Origin: Methylomonas sp. 11b
GTDB lineage: Bacteria; Pseudomonadota; Gammaproteobacteria; Methylococcales; Methylomonadaceae
Assembly (NCBI RefSeq): GCF_000515215.1
Contig: NZ_KI911557.1
Coordinates: 806,001-870,000 of the forward strand
Direction: 5' to 3'
DNA: 64,000 nucleotides
Shown here: piece by piece, positions 48,073 through 63,157 of the stretch
Layout of the letters: each line of letters opens with the position of its first letter
Position numbering within the stretch: position 1 is the stretch's first letter
Program-made: the position numbers and the translations under genes
Notes under the pieces: model-generated
What the model was told of the DNA's origin: nothing
The model's input: only the letters and a program-made list of their open reading frames with translations
Database searches by the model: none

Positions 48073-48132
48073 CCCCGAAAGAAGCCGGCAACTCTCGGTC
48101 GCTGACGTTCGAAATCGAACCGGAACCCTAGT
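48041..48132 (-). promoter_or_regulatory. Guanidine-I (ykkC) riboswitch
   Basis: On the minus strand the leader begins ACTAGGGTTCCG (48132-48121), continues through GACCGAGAG, and ends ACACGGCGGGATAAAAGCCC followed by GGGAGGTC (48068-48041). The blocks CTAGGGTTCCG, CCGAGAG, ACACGGnGGGAnAAAAGCCC and GGGAG match the known ykkC/guanidine-I aptamer in order and spacing. This RNA class binds guanidinium and turns genes on. It lies about 60 bases upstream of the binding-protein gene and heads the whole import and degradation operon, which strongly favours guanidine rather than urea as the true substrate. Confidence 0.93.
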
Positions 48133-48455
48133 CACCATTTTGATAAGGCGCTTTTATGATCGCGCCTCACGTGTTGCAAAACTATTCAGCAAGCAATATG
48201 CCATATTTAACTCTGCATACAAATCAATAATATACATAATCACACCGATTGCAAAATCCAACCTTTTGCGTTTTAGTGGTGCAATCACAGACAAAATTAG
48301 ATCTAAATTGGTGCACAAGATTCTGATCAAAGTAGCTTATTTGGATCTTGGCTGGTTTGCGAAATGCCCTCTTTTAAACAAAAACCTTGACCTTTAAAGC
48401 TGCCATATTTCCCTTTGCCCGATGACACAAAATGACCGATTGCAAGCCGTTACAA
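48133..48455. promoter_or_regulatory. AT-rich intergenic region upstream of the guanidine riboswitch
   Basis: About 320 bases with no supported gene; an 85-codon open frame on the plus strand lacks a ribosome-binding site and any domain. The promoter for the guanidine operon should be close to 48135-48200. GGCGC (48147-48151) and GCGCC (48161-48165) flank AT-rich sequence here and could be an operator. Minus-strand TTGCAA and CATAAA are weak sigma-70-like elements with short spacing. Confidence 0.35.
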
Positions 48456-51400
48456 TTACCTGTTTTTTTCAGAGGCATAGTAACGCGCGATGCCTTCCCG
48501 AACGTCATTCCGTAATTCATCGTCGTCCCAAGGCTTGTTGTGGAATTTGTATATTTCGCCTTTGTTAACAGCCTCGGTAATAGTGTTTAGGTCGGCATAG
48601 CCGGAAATAATCATTCGTACCGTTCGCGGGTGCATGATTTTAACGCGCGACAAAAACTCCGTACCGGTCATATCGGGCATGCGTTGATCGCAAATAATCA
48701 CCATGACAGGATGATTGGCCAATAACTCTAGTGCTTCTCCACCACTGCCGGCCGTCAAAATTTCATAATCATCCCGCCACAAGCAGCGCTTCAGCGCCGA
48801 CATGATATAGGGTTCGTCATCCACGATAAGCACCTGCGGTTTTTGCTCATCCGAGGGGAATCGCAGTAGTGTTCCAGCCTGCAATAACTGCCGAATCTCA
48901 GCGCTGGGCAAGGGCCGGCTGAAATAATAGCCCTGTAGCTGATCACAGCGCAGCCTTCTCAGGTAAGTGGTTTGCCCCTGGGTTTCCACCCCTTCCGCGA
49001 TGACGGCGAGGCCCATGCTGTGCGCCATCGCGATGGTGGCTTGCACAATCACCGCATCGTTGGCATCGGTGATGACATTGTCGATAAAGCTTTTATCTAT
49101 CTTGAGCTTGTCTACCGAGAATTGTTTGAGGTAGGAAAGCGAAGAATAGCCGGTGCCGAAATCGTCAATCGACAGATGGATACTCAGGTCCTTCAGCTGT
49201 TTCAGCAGCGTCAGGGTCTCGGCTACATTCGTCATCAACAAGCTTTCGGTAAGTTCCAATTCAATATAATGGGCCGGCAAATCGATGTCAGCGAATAACT
49301 GCTTTAGCACATCGACCAATCCACCCGCCTGCATTTGTATGGCGGAGACATTGACAGCAACGGTAAACCCCTCAGGGATTAGACCGGCATCGCGCCATTC
49401 CTTGGTTTGCAACACGGCCCGCTTGATAATCCAATCCCCCAAGGGCACGATCAAGCCGGACTCTTCCGCCAAGGGGATAAATTTATTCGGCGGCAAAAAT
49501 CCTTCACGCGGGTGATTCCAGCGCACCAAGGCTTCCAGGCCAATGACTTTTCCGCTGGTAAGATCGACCTGAGGCTGGTAGTGAAGCTCAAATTGTTCGC
49601 GCTCGACCGCGTGGCGCATGTCGTTGGTCAGCGCAATTCGGGTCAGTAACAGCTCATTCATGTCCTGTTTGAAGAAACGAAAGCCAGACGCTTTATCGGC
49701 TTTGGCGTGATTTAAAGCTATCCCGGCGCGCTGCACCAATTCGCTGGCCGATTTAGCGTCAGAGGGATAAAAACTGATCCCGATCTTGGCTTCCAGATGG
49801 ATTTCATGCTGGGCTAAAACCACTGCTTCCGTGACCGCCGCTCTCACCGTTTCAGCGAGTTGTTCGGCTGCCGAGGGGCCGTTGATGTCCGAACAGGCAA
49901 TATTGAAATTATCCTTGGCCATGCGGGTGACAAGGCCTTCGCTACCTGCGGCCTTAACCAAACGATTGGCAATGATTTTCAAGGTTTGGTCGCCAATTTC
50001 GTAACCGTAGGTATCATCGATCATGTGGAAATTTTCAATATCCAAACGCAAAACCGCAATATCGTGATGCTGATGCTCGGCTTGCGCGATGGCTGACGAC
50101 AACAGGTCTTCGAAGAAAAATTGATTCGGCAAACCGGTGACCGGGTCGTAGCGCGATAATTGTACGATGCGGTCCTGCATCTGCCGAGTTTCCGTCAAAT
50201 CGTTGATGATGGCCACAAATAACGGGGGTTGATCATCGATTAATTCCAGATGAACTTCAACCGGATACTCGCTACCGTCTTTACGTCGATGGATGGTTGA
50301 AAAATCGCAGCGACTCTTGCTGCCCGCACGCAGCGGCGCGCACAACAGTTCAAACGCTTCCAAGGTTAACTCGGGTGTTATGTCCAACGGCGTCATCCCT
50401 TCGAGCTCTTGGCTTGAATAACCAAGATTGTCCCGCCCGCCCTGGTTAACATCAATAAACCGCAGGGTCCGGCTATCGAAAATATGAATTTCATTGGTGG
50501 AGCGGGCCAACACCTGGCTGAAACGGGCGGCCTTTTTCTCGACACGCTTGCGTTGGACGATGCGCCAGAGGGCATTGGCTATCAGTTGAACCGTTTCGAC
50601 ATCCAGCCCGGTATACTCGCTCGATTTGTTCCCTACACCGGTTAACATCAGCACTTTGCCATTCTCGATTACCGGCACGGTAATCAGGCGACGCAGTTCG
50701 GGTTGCGTTTCAGAAAAACCTTGTTCAGGGAGATGAACCGGGTAATCATTGAAAACGGCCGGTTCGCGGCTTCTGACAGACTCGGCCAAGATACCGGCCT
50801 GAGCCAGAGCAATGCACTTCTCTGGGACTCTGTGGCCCTTTGATTCCGGAGTGCCATGGGATTGAGCCACCAGCTCCATACTGTCTTCGTCAACATTGAT
50901 GAAGTACACAAAAGCCAGCTGGCTAGAGGTCAGATCCTCCGCCAGAACCATACCCCACTGCATGAATTCCATTTCATTCAAGTCTTCCGATGCCTTTGGC
51001 AGTTCCAACAAAGCTTGCGCACGCCGGGCCTGTAAAATCAGCTTTTGTTCGTTCTCTATACGCTGAGTGACATCAACACCAACACCATCCCAAACCACGC
51101 TGCCATCGGCTTGCTGTTTTGGGCTGGACTGAAAAGCAATCCAGCGCTGGCGGCCGCCGGGCGGATTGAACAACACGCTGCCTTTGTAGACTTTTAATTC
51201 CCTTAAGCATTCGGCTTCCGCTTCCCGGTATTGCTGAAGCGACTCGGGCGCCATTTGCGCAAAGAACGGATTGATGTCGTCGATCAGTTGCGCGGGTTTC
51301 AGCCCGTGCAATTTCTCCACCCCGGCGCTAATGTATTGCAGAGCAGCCCGCCCGTCCTGCCAGATTTGGTAACGATACACATAACCATCGGGCAGATTAT

Positions 51401-52673
51401 CGCCCATCACCCGCAATTGATGCTCCCGCTCCCGCAAAGCCTGCTCGGCTTCGACGCGTGCGGTGATGTTATTCAACAAGCCATCGAAGGAATCCACTTC
51501 GCCCTGTTCGTTACGGCTTAGTCGGGTAAATTCATCGATCCAGAGCCAATGGCCGTCACCGTGCAATAGGCGGTATTCCTGATGATATTCGTCCGGGCCA
51601 TGAGCAATGTGTTCAGCGACTTCGGCTTCGATCCGAAACCGGTCTTCGGGCGGGAGCAAATCCAGATACTTCACTTTGCCCAAGCGCAAGTCCTCCGGAC
51701 GATAACCCCAATCCGAGATATTGGCACTGACGTAACTCACCGGCCAATCCTCGGTGTTGCGCCAGGTAATCGCGACCACCGGAGACCGACAGACGATAGA
51801 GTCCAAGTGTTGCAACTCGGCGGTGTGCAGCTCAATCAACTGCTCGAAATGATGATTCAGGCGGCTAAGTTCCAAATGCGTGCGTATCCGCGCCCGCACT
51901 TCATCGATATCAAAAGGCTTGGTAATGTAATCGGCGGCACCAATCGAGAAGCCGCGCACTTTGTCCACCGTTTTATCAACCACGCTGACGAATAACACCG
52001 GTATCCGGTTACCTACGGCTGTTGCCTTGATGCGCCGACACACTTCATACCCGTCCATTTCCGGCATCAGGATGTCAAGCAGCACCACATCGGGCGGATG
52101 GGGACCCAACACTATTTCGACGGCTTTGCGGCCGTTGTTGGCTACCCGGATGCGGTATTCCTCCTTTAGGGCCTCGGCCAACTCGTGGATATTCTCCGGC
52201 ATATCGTCAACCAACAGCAGTACCGGCCGCTCCGCTCTGATTAACATCTGTTCGTTTAAGGACATCAGCGGTTTGCGGCGATATTGGCGCAATTCCAGTT
52301 GCGTCAGTATCCGCTGTTTCAGTAGGTCGGGATTGATCGGTTTGGTGATGTAATCGGCAGCGCCCAACTTAAGGCCGGCGGCCTCGTCGGCGGTTTCCGA
52401 CAAGGCCGTGACGAAGATCACCGGAATATCGGCCGTCATCGGATCGGTCTTCAGCCGCCGCAACACTTCGTAACCGTCCATGCCCGGCATTTTAATGTCC
52501 AGCAATACTAGATCCGGGCCTGGGGCGCGTGTCGCCAGTTCCAGCGCTTTTTCGCCGTTGGTGGCGGCAAGAATGGCGTAGTCTTCGCGTAGAATGCTCA
52601 ATAAAGCATGCAGGTTTTCATTGACGTCATCGACGATCAAAATACTCGGTTTGCTGTTATTCGTCTGGGACAT
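48456..52673 (-). CDS. Multi-receiver EAL-domain protein (c-di-GMP phosphodiesterase candidate)
   Basis: A 1405-residue signalling protein. Two receivers are at residues about 10-125 and 150-270, with phospho-Asp in [15 protein letters not shown] and [21 protein letters not shown] segments, a GAF-like region around 560-700, and another PAS follow. A GGDEF-type domain near 860-1020 has [10 protein letters not shown] where the GGDEF signature should be, so it is degenerate. An EAL domain near 1030-1280 has [26 protein letters not shown] and [16 protein letters not shown] intact. A third receiver at the end has [14 protein letters not shown]. It most likely hydrolyses cyclic-di-GMP under control of the kinase encoded just upstream, whose stop is one base before this ATG. 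Confidence 0.88.
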   Translation of the reverse strand: MSQTNNSKPSILIVDDVNENLHALLSILREDYAILAATNGEKALELATRAPGPDLVLLDIKMPGMDGYEVLRRLKTDPMTADIPVIFVTALSETADEAAGLKLGAADYITKPINPDLLKQRILTQLELRQYRRKPLMSLNEQMLIRAERPVLLLVDDMPENIHELAEALKEEYRIRVANNGRKAVEIVLGPHPPDVVLLDILMPEMDGYEVCRRIKATAVGNRIPVLFVSVVDKTVDKVRGFSIGAADYITKPFDIDEVRARIRTHLELSRLNHHFEQLIELHTAELQHLDSIVCRSPVVAITWRNTEDWPVSYVSANISDWGYRPEDLRLGKVKYLDLLPPEDRFRIEAEVAEHIAHGPDEYHQEYRLLHGDGHWLWIDEFTRLSRNEQGEVDSFDGLLNNITARVEAEQALREREHQLRVMGDNLPDGYVYRYQIWQDGRAALQYISAGVEKLHGLKPAQLIDDINPFFAQMAPESLQQYREAEAECLRELKVYKGSVLFNPPGGRQRWIAFQSSPKQQADGSVVWDGVGVDVTQRIENEQKLILQARRAQALLELPKASEDLNEMEFMQWGMVLAEDLTSSQLAFVYFINVDEDSMELVAQSHGTPESKGHRVPEKCIALAQAGILAESVRSREPAVFNDYPVHLPEQGFSETQPELRRLITVPVIENGKVLMLTGVGNKSSEYTGLDVETVQLIANALWRIVQRKRVEKKAARFSQVLARSTNEIHIFDSRTLRFIDVNQGGRDNLGYSSQELEGMTPLDITPELTLEAFELLCAPLRAGSKSRCDFSTIHRRKDGSEYPVEVHLELIDDQPPLFVAIINDLTETRQMQDRIVQLSRYDPVTGLPNQFFFEDLLSSAIAQAEHQHHDIAVLRLDIENFHMIDDTYGYEIGDQTLKIIANRLVKAAGSEGLVTRMAKDNFNIACSDINGPSAAEQLAETVRAAVTEAVVLAQHEIHLEAKIGISFYPSDAKSASELVQRAGIALNHAKADKASGFRFFKQDMNELLLTRIALTNDMRHAVEREQFELHYQPQVDLTSGKVIGLEALVRWNHPREGFLPPNKFIPLAEESGLIVPLGDWIIKRAVLQTKEWRDAGLIPEGFTVAVNVSAIQMQAGGLVDVLKQLFADIDLPAHYIELELTESLLMTNVAETLTLLKQLKDLSIHLSIDDFGTGYSSLSYLKQFSVDKLKIDKSFIDNVITDANDAVIVQATIAMAHSMGLAVIAEGVETQGQTTYLRRLRCDQLQGYYFSRPLPSAEIRQLLQAGTLLRFPSDEQKPQVLIVDDEPYIMSALKRCLWRDDYEILTAGSGGEALELLANHPVMVIICDQRMPDMTGTEFLSRVKIMHPRTVRMIISGYADLNTITEAVNKGEIYKFHNKPWDDDELRNDVREGIARYYASEKNR

Positions 52674-52674
52674 G

Positions 52675-57759
<5,085 letters not shown>

Positions 57760-58098
57760 AAACCCTCCTCCTGCGGAGAGTATAGCGACTGCCGAGGGGA
57801 TTTCTATTTAAATAATCTCGCTGATTATTAGCCCGGCCCTTAGTCACGGATCCCGTTGAGCCTATCGAAAGACAGGCTGCATCCGGCTTCGAAAAGCCTG
57901 TCCGCAGCAAAGCCGAAGGGCTGGTCGAGATCACGATGCCAGTTGTGGCTGGCGATGTGGAGACGAAGGTACTCTTCCGCCAATCCACCTACCGACAGCG
58001 GCCATCAATCAACGACAGATACCGGCGGTTTTGGGGTAAATCCATTCACCCCTTTGCCGTTAAGCGTTAACGGCCCCTTGCAGGCCCGCCGGCGATGC
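57760..58098. other. Intergenic region with REP-like sequence and two hairpins
   Basis: 339 bases without a supported gene. GTTGAGCCTATCGAAAGACA with a later CCGAAGGGCTGGTCGAG is the kind of sequence seen in dispersed REP-type elements. Near the end, GGGGT/ACCCC (58033-58052) and GCCGTTAA-GCG-TTAACGGC (58056-58074) form two hairpins directly downstream of the alginate-export gene on the minus strand. They are candidate terminators without a T tract. The part next to 57759 should carry the kinase promoter. Confidence 0.45.
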
Positions 58099-59607
58099 TC
58101 ATTTATAGGTTGGTTTACCGTCGCCAAAGGCGTTCAGCGAAACTTCGAAATAGAAGAAATTACCCGGCTCATTGGTGAAAGGTGCCCCTGTCGCTGTCGC
58201 TGATTGACGAACGCCGTTTTGCGATGTGGTGTAATCACCTGGCGTAAAACGCGCATAACTCAAACTCCAGTCCACGTAGGCGTTGAGTTTATGACGTAAG
58301 CGAATGTCGAACTCATGACCCAAAAAGGTCTTGCCGTTCGCACCGGTTAACCCGGCACGGTTCCAACCGCCACCATCGCTGGCCATCCAGTAGGCGTTAT
58401 AACCGGTATCGATTTGCACGTCCTTGTAGGGCGTAAATTCCAAACGGACCTTGGGGGCGTGGATGTTATTCCAGGAAAAATAATCGTTACGCGACCAGGG
58501 CTGATTGAAACCGAAAAACGTATCCAAATTTTGGTTCGTTGTATCGTTAGCGCTTTTGTCGCCGGAGCCATAACCGTAATAAGCGCTGGCCCTGGGTTTC
58601 CAGTCGTGATCGAAGGTGTAACCCAACTCCAGCGAGTAAGCAATCGCGTCGTGCTGTTGTAATGTCTGAGTTCTCCGCCCGGTGGTCGATAACTTGCCAA
58701 ACCGGCCAAACTGCTTGTTGATATCGGTATCGTAATCGAAACCGGTATCGGGTATGACACCATAGATTCGCAAACCTGGTGCATAGACATCCACATCAGC
58801 TTTGCGGCTGGCATTCACAGCGTTGTAAGGATCACCGTCCACCTTGTGCCCTAAGAAATAAGGCTGGATAGTAATAAATTCCGACCATTGCTTGATGCTC
58901 AGTACCGCACCGTATACCCAGGTATCTTCATCCGGCTGATCGAATTCATTCATGATCCGATCCACCGGCTGGAAAGCGAAGGTGTCCAAGTCCCAATTGT
59001 TTTGCTTTTTACCGAACCGCACCCGGTAACCCTCAAAGTTATTCGTCGTATTGCGGAACTGGTTGTTACCAATCAAGCGTCTATCCAACAATTCCAGGCT
59101 CTGGCGACCGGCTCTGATGCTCAAAGGCCGGTTGTGACCCAACGCGTTTTCGAAATACAACTCACCATAACCTTGAATCAGGTCAAATTCGTTAACGTCC
59201 GAATTGGTCTTGGCATACAGGCTGTTGTAACTGCGCGAGTCCTGCGCTTCTACCACAAAACGGAACGGATCCAGAATGTCATGTATGCCTATATAGGCGC
59301 GGGTTCTCAACAACCACAGATTATCCGGGTCGTTTTTGAAGCGGCTGCCGGTAGGCCGATAGTCGTTCTCGCGATATTCGTAACGGCTCCGAAAGTCCAA
59401 GCCGACATCAAGCCATTTCACGTCACGAAATTGCTCGAACTGGGTTTTGCTCAAATTGCGCACGTAGCTGGGTGGATCGGGCTCGGGTTCGACTCGGTAA
59501 CCTTTGGTTTTTGCATAATAATCCTCGGCGGCTACCGAGCCTGACCACACCAACAACAGGCCCAAGGCGCCCGATGTCGACAACTTATTTAATGAGTGAC
59601 GTTTCAT
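58099..59607 (-). CDS. Alginate-export-domain outer-membrane porin
   Basis: A 502-residue protein with a signal peptide (NKLSTSGALGLLLVWSGSVA, cleaved before AEDYYAK). The barrel contains DFRSRYEYRENDYRP, LLRTRAYIGIHDILDPFRFV, AQDSRSYNS, SIRAGRQSLELLDRRLIGN and FEGYRVRFG, typical of the alginate_export (AlgE-like) family. No alginate synthesis gene is nearby, so it is more likely a general or solute-specific porin. It lies next to a YezD-family gene and divergent from the sulfate transport operon, so a role with sulfur compounds is possible but inferred. The ATG at 59607 has a weak ribosome-binding site. Confidence 0.8.
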   Translation of the reverse strand: MKRHSLNKLSTSGALGLLLVWSGSVAAEDYYAKTKGYRVEPEPDPPSYVRNLSKTQFEQFRDVKWLDVGLDFRSRYEYRENDYRPTGSRFKNDPDNLWLLRTRAYIGIHDILDPFRFVVEAQDSRSYNSLYAKTNSDVNEFDLIQGYGELYFENALGHNRPLSIRAGRQSLELLDRRLIGNNQFRNTTNNFEGYRVRFGKKQNNWDLDTFAFQPVDRIMNEFDQPDEDTWVYGAVLSIKQWSEFITIQPYFLGHKVDGDPYNAVNASRKADVDVYAPGLRIYGVIPDTGFDYDTDINKQFGRFGKLSTTGRRTQTLQQHDAIAYSLELGYTFDHDWKPRASAYYGYGSGDKSANDTTNQNLDTFFGFNQPWSRNDYFSWNNIHAPKVRLEFTPYKDVQIDTGYNAYWMASDGGGWNRAGLTGANGKTFLGHEFDIRLRHKLNAYVDWSLSYARFTPGDYTTSQNGVRQSATATGAPFTNEPGNFFYFEVSLNAFGDGKPTYK

Positions 59608-59742
59608 ATTGTTATTTTTGGGTTTTAGGGTTTTGGTTTCTTGCTTAAAAAACAAGTCTTGCCTTCACACGGCCCGTCCATAGAACGTGTTTCGCTAAGG
59701 GTAAACAGGCTGAGAGCCGTCTATCCGCCAGCTAGATCTTGG

Positions 59743-59934
59743 TTATTGATACGCGGATTCCTTTTGCTGACCGAGACGGAACCGTTCGCGTTTATCGATC
59801 TGGACGATCCGTCCATCGTGAATGACAACTTCGACCGAACCGAAGCGGATGTCCTGCAAAATCGCTGCGATTTGCAGTGCAATTTCTTTATTGTCGCCTT
59901 GCTTCAATGCATGACTGTTAAGTTCAATCGCCAT
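59743..59934 (-). CDS. YezD/DUF2292-family small protein
   Basis: A 63-residue protein starting MAIELNSHALKQGDNKEIAL, with the family core IRFGSVEVVIHDGRIVQIDK followed by RERFRL. The ATG at 59934 has a strong AGGAGG site and is preferred to an upstream in-frame ATG at 59976. Members of this small family are often found beside sulfate or sulfonate assimilation genes, and here it is divergent from cysTWA, sharing the intergenic region. Its molecular role is not known. Confidence 0.8.
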   Translation of the reverse strand: MAIELNSHALKQGDNKEIALQIAAILQDIRFGSVEVVIHDGRIVQIDKRERFRLGQQKESAYQ

Positions 59935-60240
59935 ATAGCCTCCTGGAGTATGGTGGGTTATCTTGGTGTTCTGCATAGGTATTACGGATAATTACCCATG
60001 ACCGTTGGACAAATGGTAAAAAAACCACAAAGCGATTGAAAACGATATAAACAGAAATATATATCTGTTAATTGGATATATACGATGACGAATATTTGCT
60101 CTCCCATCCTGGCTGCAACCGCCGATATTCGACCATTTGTTATCTAAATAAAAGATTATCAATTCAATTTATATCATTTCCGTTGGCATTTAAGTTTCTC
60201 TATCCTGTCATCACCTACTGACTGTTTCCAGAGAAACACC
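59935..60240. promoter_or_regulatory. Divergent promoter region of yezD-like gene and cysTWA
   Basis: About 300 bases, strongly AT-rich between 60035 and 60190. AACAGA (60050-60055) and TCTGTT (60064-60069) form a perfect inverted repeat around AATATATA, a possible operator. CysB-type regulators bind AT-rich, weakly conserved sites, and a cysB-like gene lies downstream, so control by CysB is plausible but not shown. No periplasmic sulfate-binding protein gene is present here. Confidence 0.4.
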
Positions 60241-61068
60241 ATGACCCAAAGCAATATCATGCCGGGCTTTCGACCGGCACTGGCCTACACCTTGTTCTAC
60301 CTCGGACTGGTGGTGCTGATCCCCTTGAGCACCCTGGTATTTAAAAGCTTACAACTGGGTTGGGGCGAATATGTGGACATCATTAGCAATAACCGGGTGG
60401 TATCGTCGTTCCGGGTCAGCTTCGGCACCTCGCTGATTGCCGCCTTGGTGGCGGGCGTATTCGGATTTGTCATCGCCTGGGTGTTGGTGCGTTATCCCTT
60501 TCCCGGCAAGCGCTTTTTAGACGCTTTAATTGATCTACCGTTTGCCTTACCGACAGCGGTAGCGGGGGTCATCTTGGCGACCATTTTTCAGCCCAGCGGC
60601 ATGCTGGGTAAATGGTTGATGAGCTCATTGGGCGTGCAAGTGGCTTACAAGCCTCTGGGGATTGTGGTGGCGTTAATTTTTATCGGCATCCCCTTCGTAG
60701 TACGAACCGTCGAACCGGTGTTGCAAGAATTCGACACCACAATGGAAGAAGCCGCATCTAGTCTGGGCGCTAGTCGCTTGCAAGTATTTGCCCAGGTGAT
60801 CTTTCCCAACATTTTTCCGGCACTGTTGACCGGCGTATCGCTTGCATTTGCCCGAGGCGTTGGCGAGTATGGTTCGGTGATTTTTATCGCCGGCAATCTG
60901 CCTTATGTCTCGGAAATTGTCCCGCTACTCATCATCACCAAACTGGAACAGTACCAATACGCCGGCGCTACTGCGATAGCTCTGACGATGTTGCTGGTAT
61001 CGTTCCTGTTGTTGCTGATCGTTAATTTACTGCAACTCTGGGCGCGCCGCCGCTCCGGGCAAATTTAG
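60241..61068 (+). CDS. cysT: Sulfate/thiosulfate ABC transporter permease CysT
   Basis: A 275-residue permease with six helices. It starts [20 protein letters not shown] and has [20 protein letters not shown] and the EAA loop [20 protein letters not shown] followed by [20 protein letters not shown], all typical of CysT/CysU. With CysW it forms the membrane channel for sulfate. It is the first gene of the operon; cysW starts 8 bases after the stop. The usual binding-protein gene (sbp or cysP) is not in this operon. Confidence 0.92.
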   Translation: MTQSNIMPGFRPALAYTLFYLGLVVLIPLSTLVFKSLQLGWGEYVDIISNNRVVSSFRVSFGTSLIAALVAGVFGFVIAWVLVRYPFPGKRFLDALIDLPFALPTAVAGVILATIFQPSGMLGKWLMSSLGVQVAYKPLGIVVALIFIGIPFVVRTVEPVLQEFDTTMEEAASSLGASRLQVFAQVIFPNIFPALLTGVSLAFARGVGEYGSVIFIAGNLPYVSEIVPLLIITKLEQYQYAGATAIALTMLLVSFLLLLIVNLLQLWARRRSGQI

Positions 61069-61076
61069 GAGGAATC

Positions 61077-61940
61077 ATGCACGCCAACGTTCATGTCATC
61101 GGTGACGCCACCGGCCAAGCCAACTTCAAAGCGTTACACGATCCGTTCTGGGTACGTTGGGGCCTGGTTGGCGTAGCGGTGGGTTTTATTGTGTTGTTTC
61201 TATGTGTGCCGCTGGGCTTGGTGTTATATCAGGCCTTCTCTAAAGGCTGGCAGGCTTATTGGACTGCACTGGCCCAGCCTGACGCCATCGCCGCCATGCA
61301 GCTGACGCTATTGGTTGCGCTGATCACGGTCCCGCTGAATACCGTATTTGGCGTTGCTGCGGCTTGGGCGATCACCCGCTTCGAGTTTTGGGGCAAAAGC
61401 TTGCTGACCACCTTGATAGATCTGCCCTTTTCGGTTTCACCGGTTATTTCCGGCTTGATTTTCGTGCTGATGTTTGGCGCCCAAGGTTGGTTCGGGCAAT
61501 GGTTTTCCGCGCATGACATCAAGGTGATTTTCGCGGTGCCCGGCATCGTGCTGGCGACCATCTTTATCACCTTCCCCTTTGTGGCGCGCGAATTGATCCC
61601 GCTAATGCAGGAAATGGGTAACGAGGAGGAAGAAGCCGCGCTATCGCTGGGTGCCAGCGGTTGGCAGACATTCTTTAAAGTGACTTTACCCAATATCAAA
61701 TGGGCCTTGCTCTACGGCGTGTTGCTGTGCAATGCCAGGGCGATGGGCGAATTCGGCGCCGTATCGGTGGTATCCGGACATATTCGCGGCGTCACCAACA
61801 CCCTGCCGCTACACGTAGAAGTCAGTTACAACGATTACGACGTCATAGGCGCGTTTTCCAGCGCGTCGATTCTGGCCGGCCTGGCCATCGTTACGCTGGT
61901 TTTGAAAAGCTTTTTGGAATGGAAGCAGGCCAGGGTTTAA
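61077..61940 (+). CDS. cysW: Sulfate/thiosulfate ABC transporter permease CysW
   Basis: A 287-residue permease with [20 protein letters not shown], the EAA loop [20 protein letters not shown] and [20 protein letters not shown], followed by the characteristic [30 protein letters not shown] precedes the ATG. It pairs with CysT and is energised by CysA, whose gene starts 65 bases downstream. Confidence 0.92.
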   Translation: MHANVHVIGDATGQANFKALHDPFWVRWGLVGVAVGFIVLFLCVPLGLVLYQAFSKGWQAYWTALAQPDAIAAMQLTLLVALITVPLNTVFGVAAAWAITRFEFWGKSLLTTLIDLPFSVSPVISGLIFVLMFGAQGWFGQWFSAHDIKVIFAVPGIVLATIFITFPFVARELIPLMQEMGNEEEEAALSLGASGWQTFFKVTLPNIKWALLYGVLLCNARAMGEFGAVSVVSGHIRGVTNTLPLHVEVSYNDYDVIGAFSSASILAGLAIVTLVLKSFLEWKQARV

Positions 61941-62005
61941 AGACGAAAGACGAAAAAACGCAGGCGTTCTATCGTCCGCTTAACATCCGTTATGAGATAA
62001 AAAAC

Positions 62006-63049
62006 ATGAGTATTTTGTTAAACAATATCAGCAAAAACTTCGGCAAATTTGCCGCCTTGTACGACGTCAGTTTGGAAATTCCGGAAGGCGAACTGGTAGC
62101 CTTGTTGGGCCCGTCCGGCTGCGGCAAGACCACCTTGTTACGCATCATCGCCGGCCTGGAAACCCCGGATTTCGGCCGGGTTCTACTCAGCGGCGAAGAC
62201 AAGACCGAGCAACATGTCAGCCGGCGCGGCATCGGCTTTGTGTTTCAACATTACGCCTTGTTCCGGCATATGACGGTGTTCGACAACATCGCCTTTGGTT
62301 TGCGGGTCAAACCGCGCAAGGAACGGCCAACCGAAGCCTTTATCAGCAAAAAAGTGCACGCCTTATTGGAGTTGGTGCAATTGGATTGGCTGGCGGATCG
62401 TTTTCCGGATCAACTATCGGGCGGGCAGCGGCAGCGCATTGCTTTAGCTAGAGCCTTGGCGGTGGAACCCAGCGTGTTATTACTCGACGAACCGTTCGGC
62501 GCCCTAGATGCCAGCGTGCGCAAGGACCTGCGGCAATGGCTGCGCAATCTGCATCAGGAATTGCACGTCACCAGTATTTTTGTGACCCACGATCAGGAAG
62601 AAGCGATGGAAGTGGCCAGCCAAGTCGTCGTATTGAATCAAGGCCGTATCGAGCAACAAGGCGCACCGGCCGATATTTACGATCATCCGGCCAATGCCTT
62701 TGTTTCCAAATTCATCGGCCAAACCAACGTTTTCGACCTGTCGGAAACTGAAAGCAACTGGCTGCAACGTGCGGGGATTCTGGCGGAAAAACCGCAAGGC
62801 ATCTTCGCGCACGTGCGCCCGCATCATATCGACATCGTCAAGGCCGAAGAACCTTTCGGCTCGCCGGTGACGTTGAAAGACTGGCAACATCTGGGCGCGA
62901 CGATACGCGTCGAGCTGTTCAATCCGCAACATAACGGTTCCGGCGCAACACTGTTTGCGGAAATGCCTAACGAACGCTTCAAACAATTGAATTTAAACAA
63001 GGGCGACCGCGTGGCTGTGCATATCAAGCAGGCGCATTGGTTTAATTGA
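62006..63049 (+). CDS. cysA: Sulfate/thiosulfate ABC transporter ATPase CysA
   Basis: A 347-residue ATPase starting [20 protein letters not shown]. Walker A is [20 protein letters not shown], the Q-loop [20 protein letters not shown], the signature [20 protein letters not shown] and Walker [23 protein letters not shown]-terminal TOBE-like region of about 110 residues ([15 protein letters not shown]) is the regulatory part. The ATG at 62006 is chosen by homology; the frame is open upstream inside cysW but that part is shadow sequence. The ribosome-binding site is weak. Confidence 0.93.
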   Translation: MSILLNNISKNFGKFAALYDVSLEIPEGELVALLGPSGCGKTTLLRIIAGLETPDFGRVLLSGEDKTEQHVSRRGIGFVFQHYALFRHMTVFDNIAFGLRVKPRKERPTEAFISKKVHALLELVQLDWLADRFPDQLSGGQRQRIALARALAVEPSVLLLDEPFGALDASVRKDLRQWLRNLHQELHVTSIFVTHDQEEAMEVASQVVVLNQGRIEQQGAPADIYDHPANAFVSKFIGQTNVFDLSETESNWLQRAGILAEKPQGIFAHVRPHHIDIVKAEEPFGSPVTLKDWQHLGATIRVELFNPQHNGSGATLFAEMPNERFKQLNLNKGDRVAVHIKQAHWFN

Positions 63050-63068
63050 CAGCACCCCTTCATAGCTC

Positions 63069-63089
63069 GGGCTATGCCGAGCATAGCCC
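63069..63089. terminator. Hairpin after cysA
   Basis: GGGCTATG and CATAGCCC form a perfect 8-base stem around a CCGAG loop, 19 bases after the cysA stop. No T tract follows. It may reduce read-through into the cysB-like gene or protect the mRNA end. Part of it can also pair as CTCGG/CCGAG. Confidence 0.45.
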
Positions 63090-63157
63090 CGAACAGGAAT
63101 TTGACACGGCTCACGATTGTTGCCCCATCGCTCAAATCACCCCATGGAAAGACCGAT

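Noticed and set aside
48140..48397. 85-codon plus-strand open frame upstream of the riboswitch
   Set aside because: It lies in AT-rich promoter DNA, has no ribosome-binding site and no family resemblance.
61700..62005. In-frame upstream extension of cysA
   Set aside because: It overlaps cysW in another frame and lacks CysA similarity; the ATG at 62006 begins the normal CysA N-terminus.
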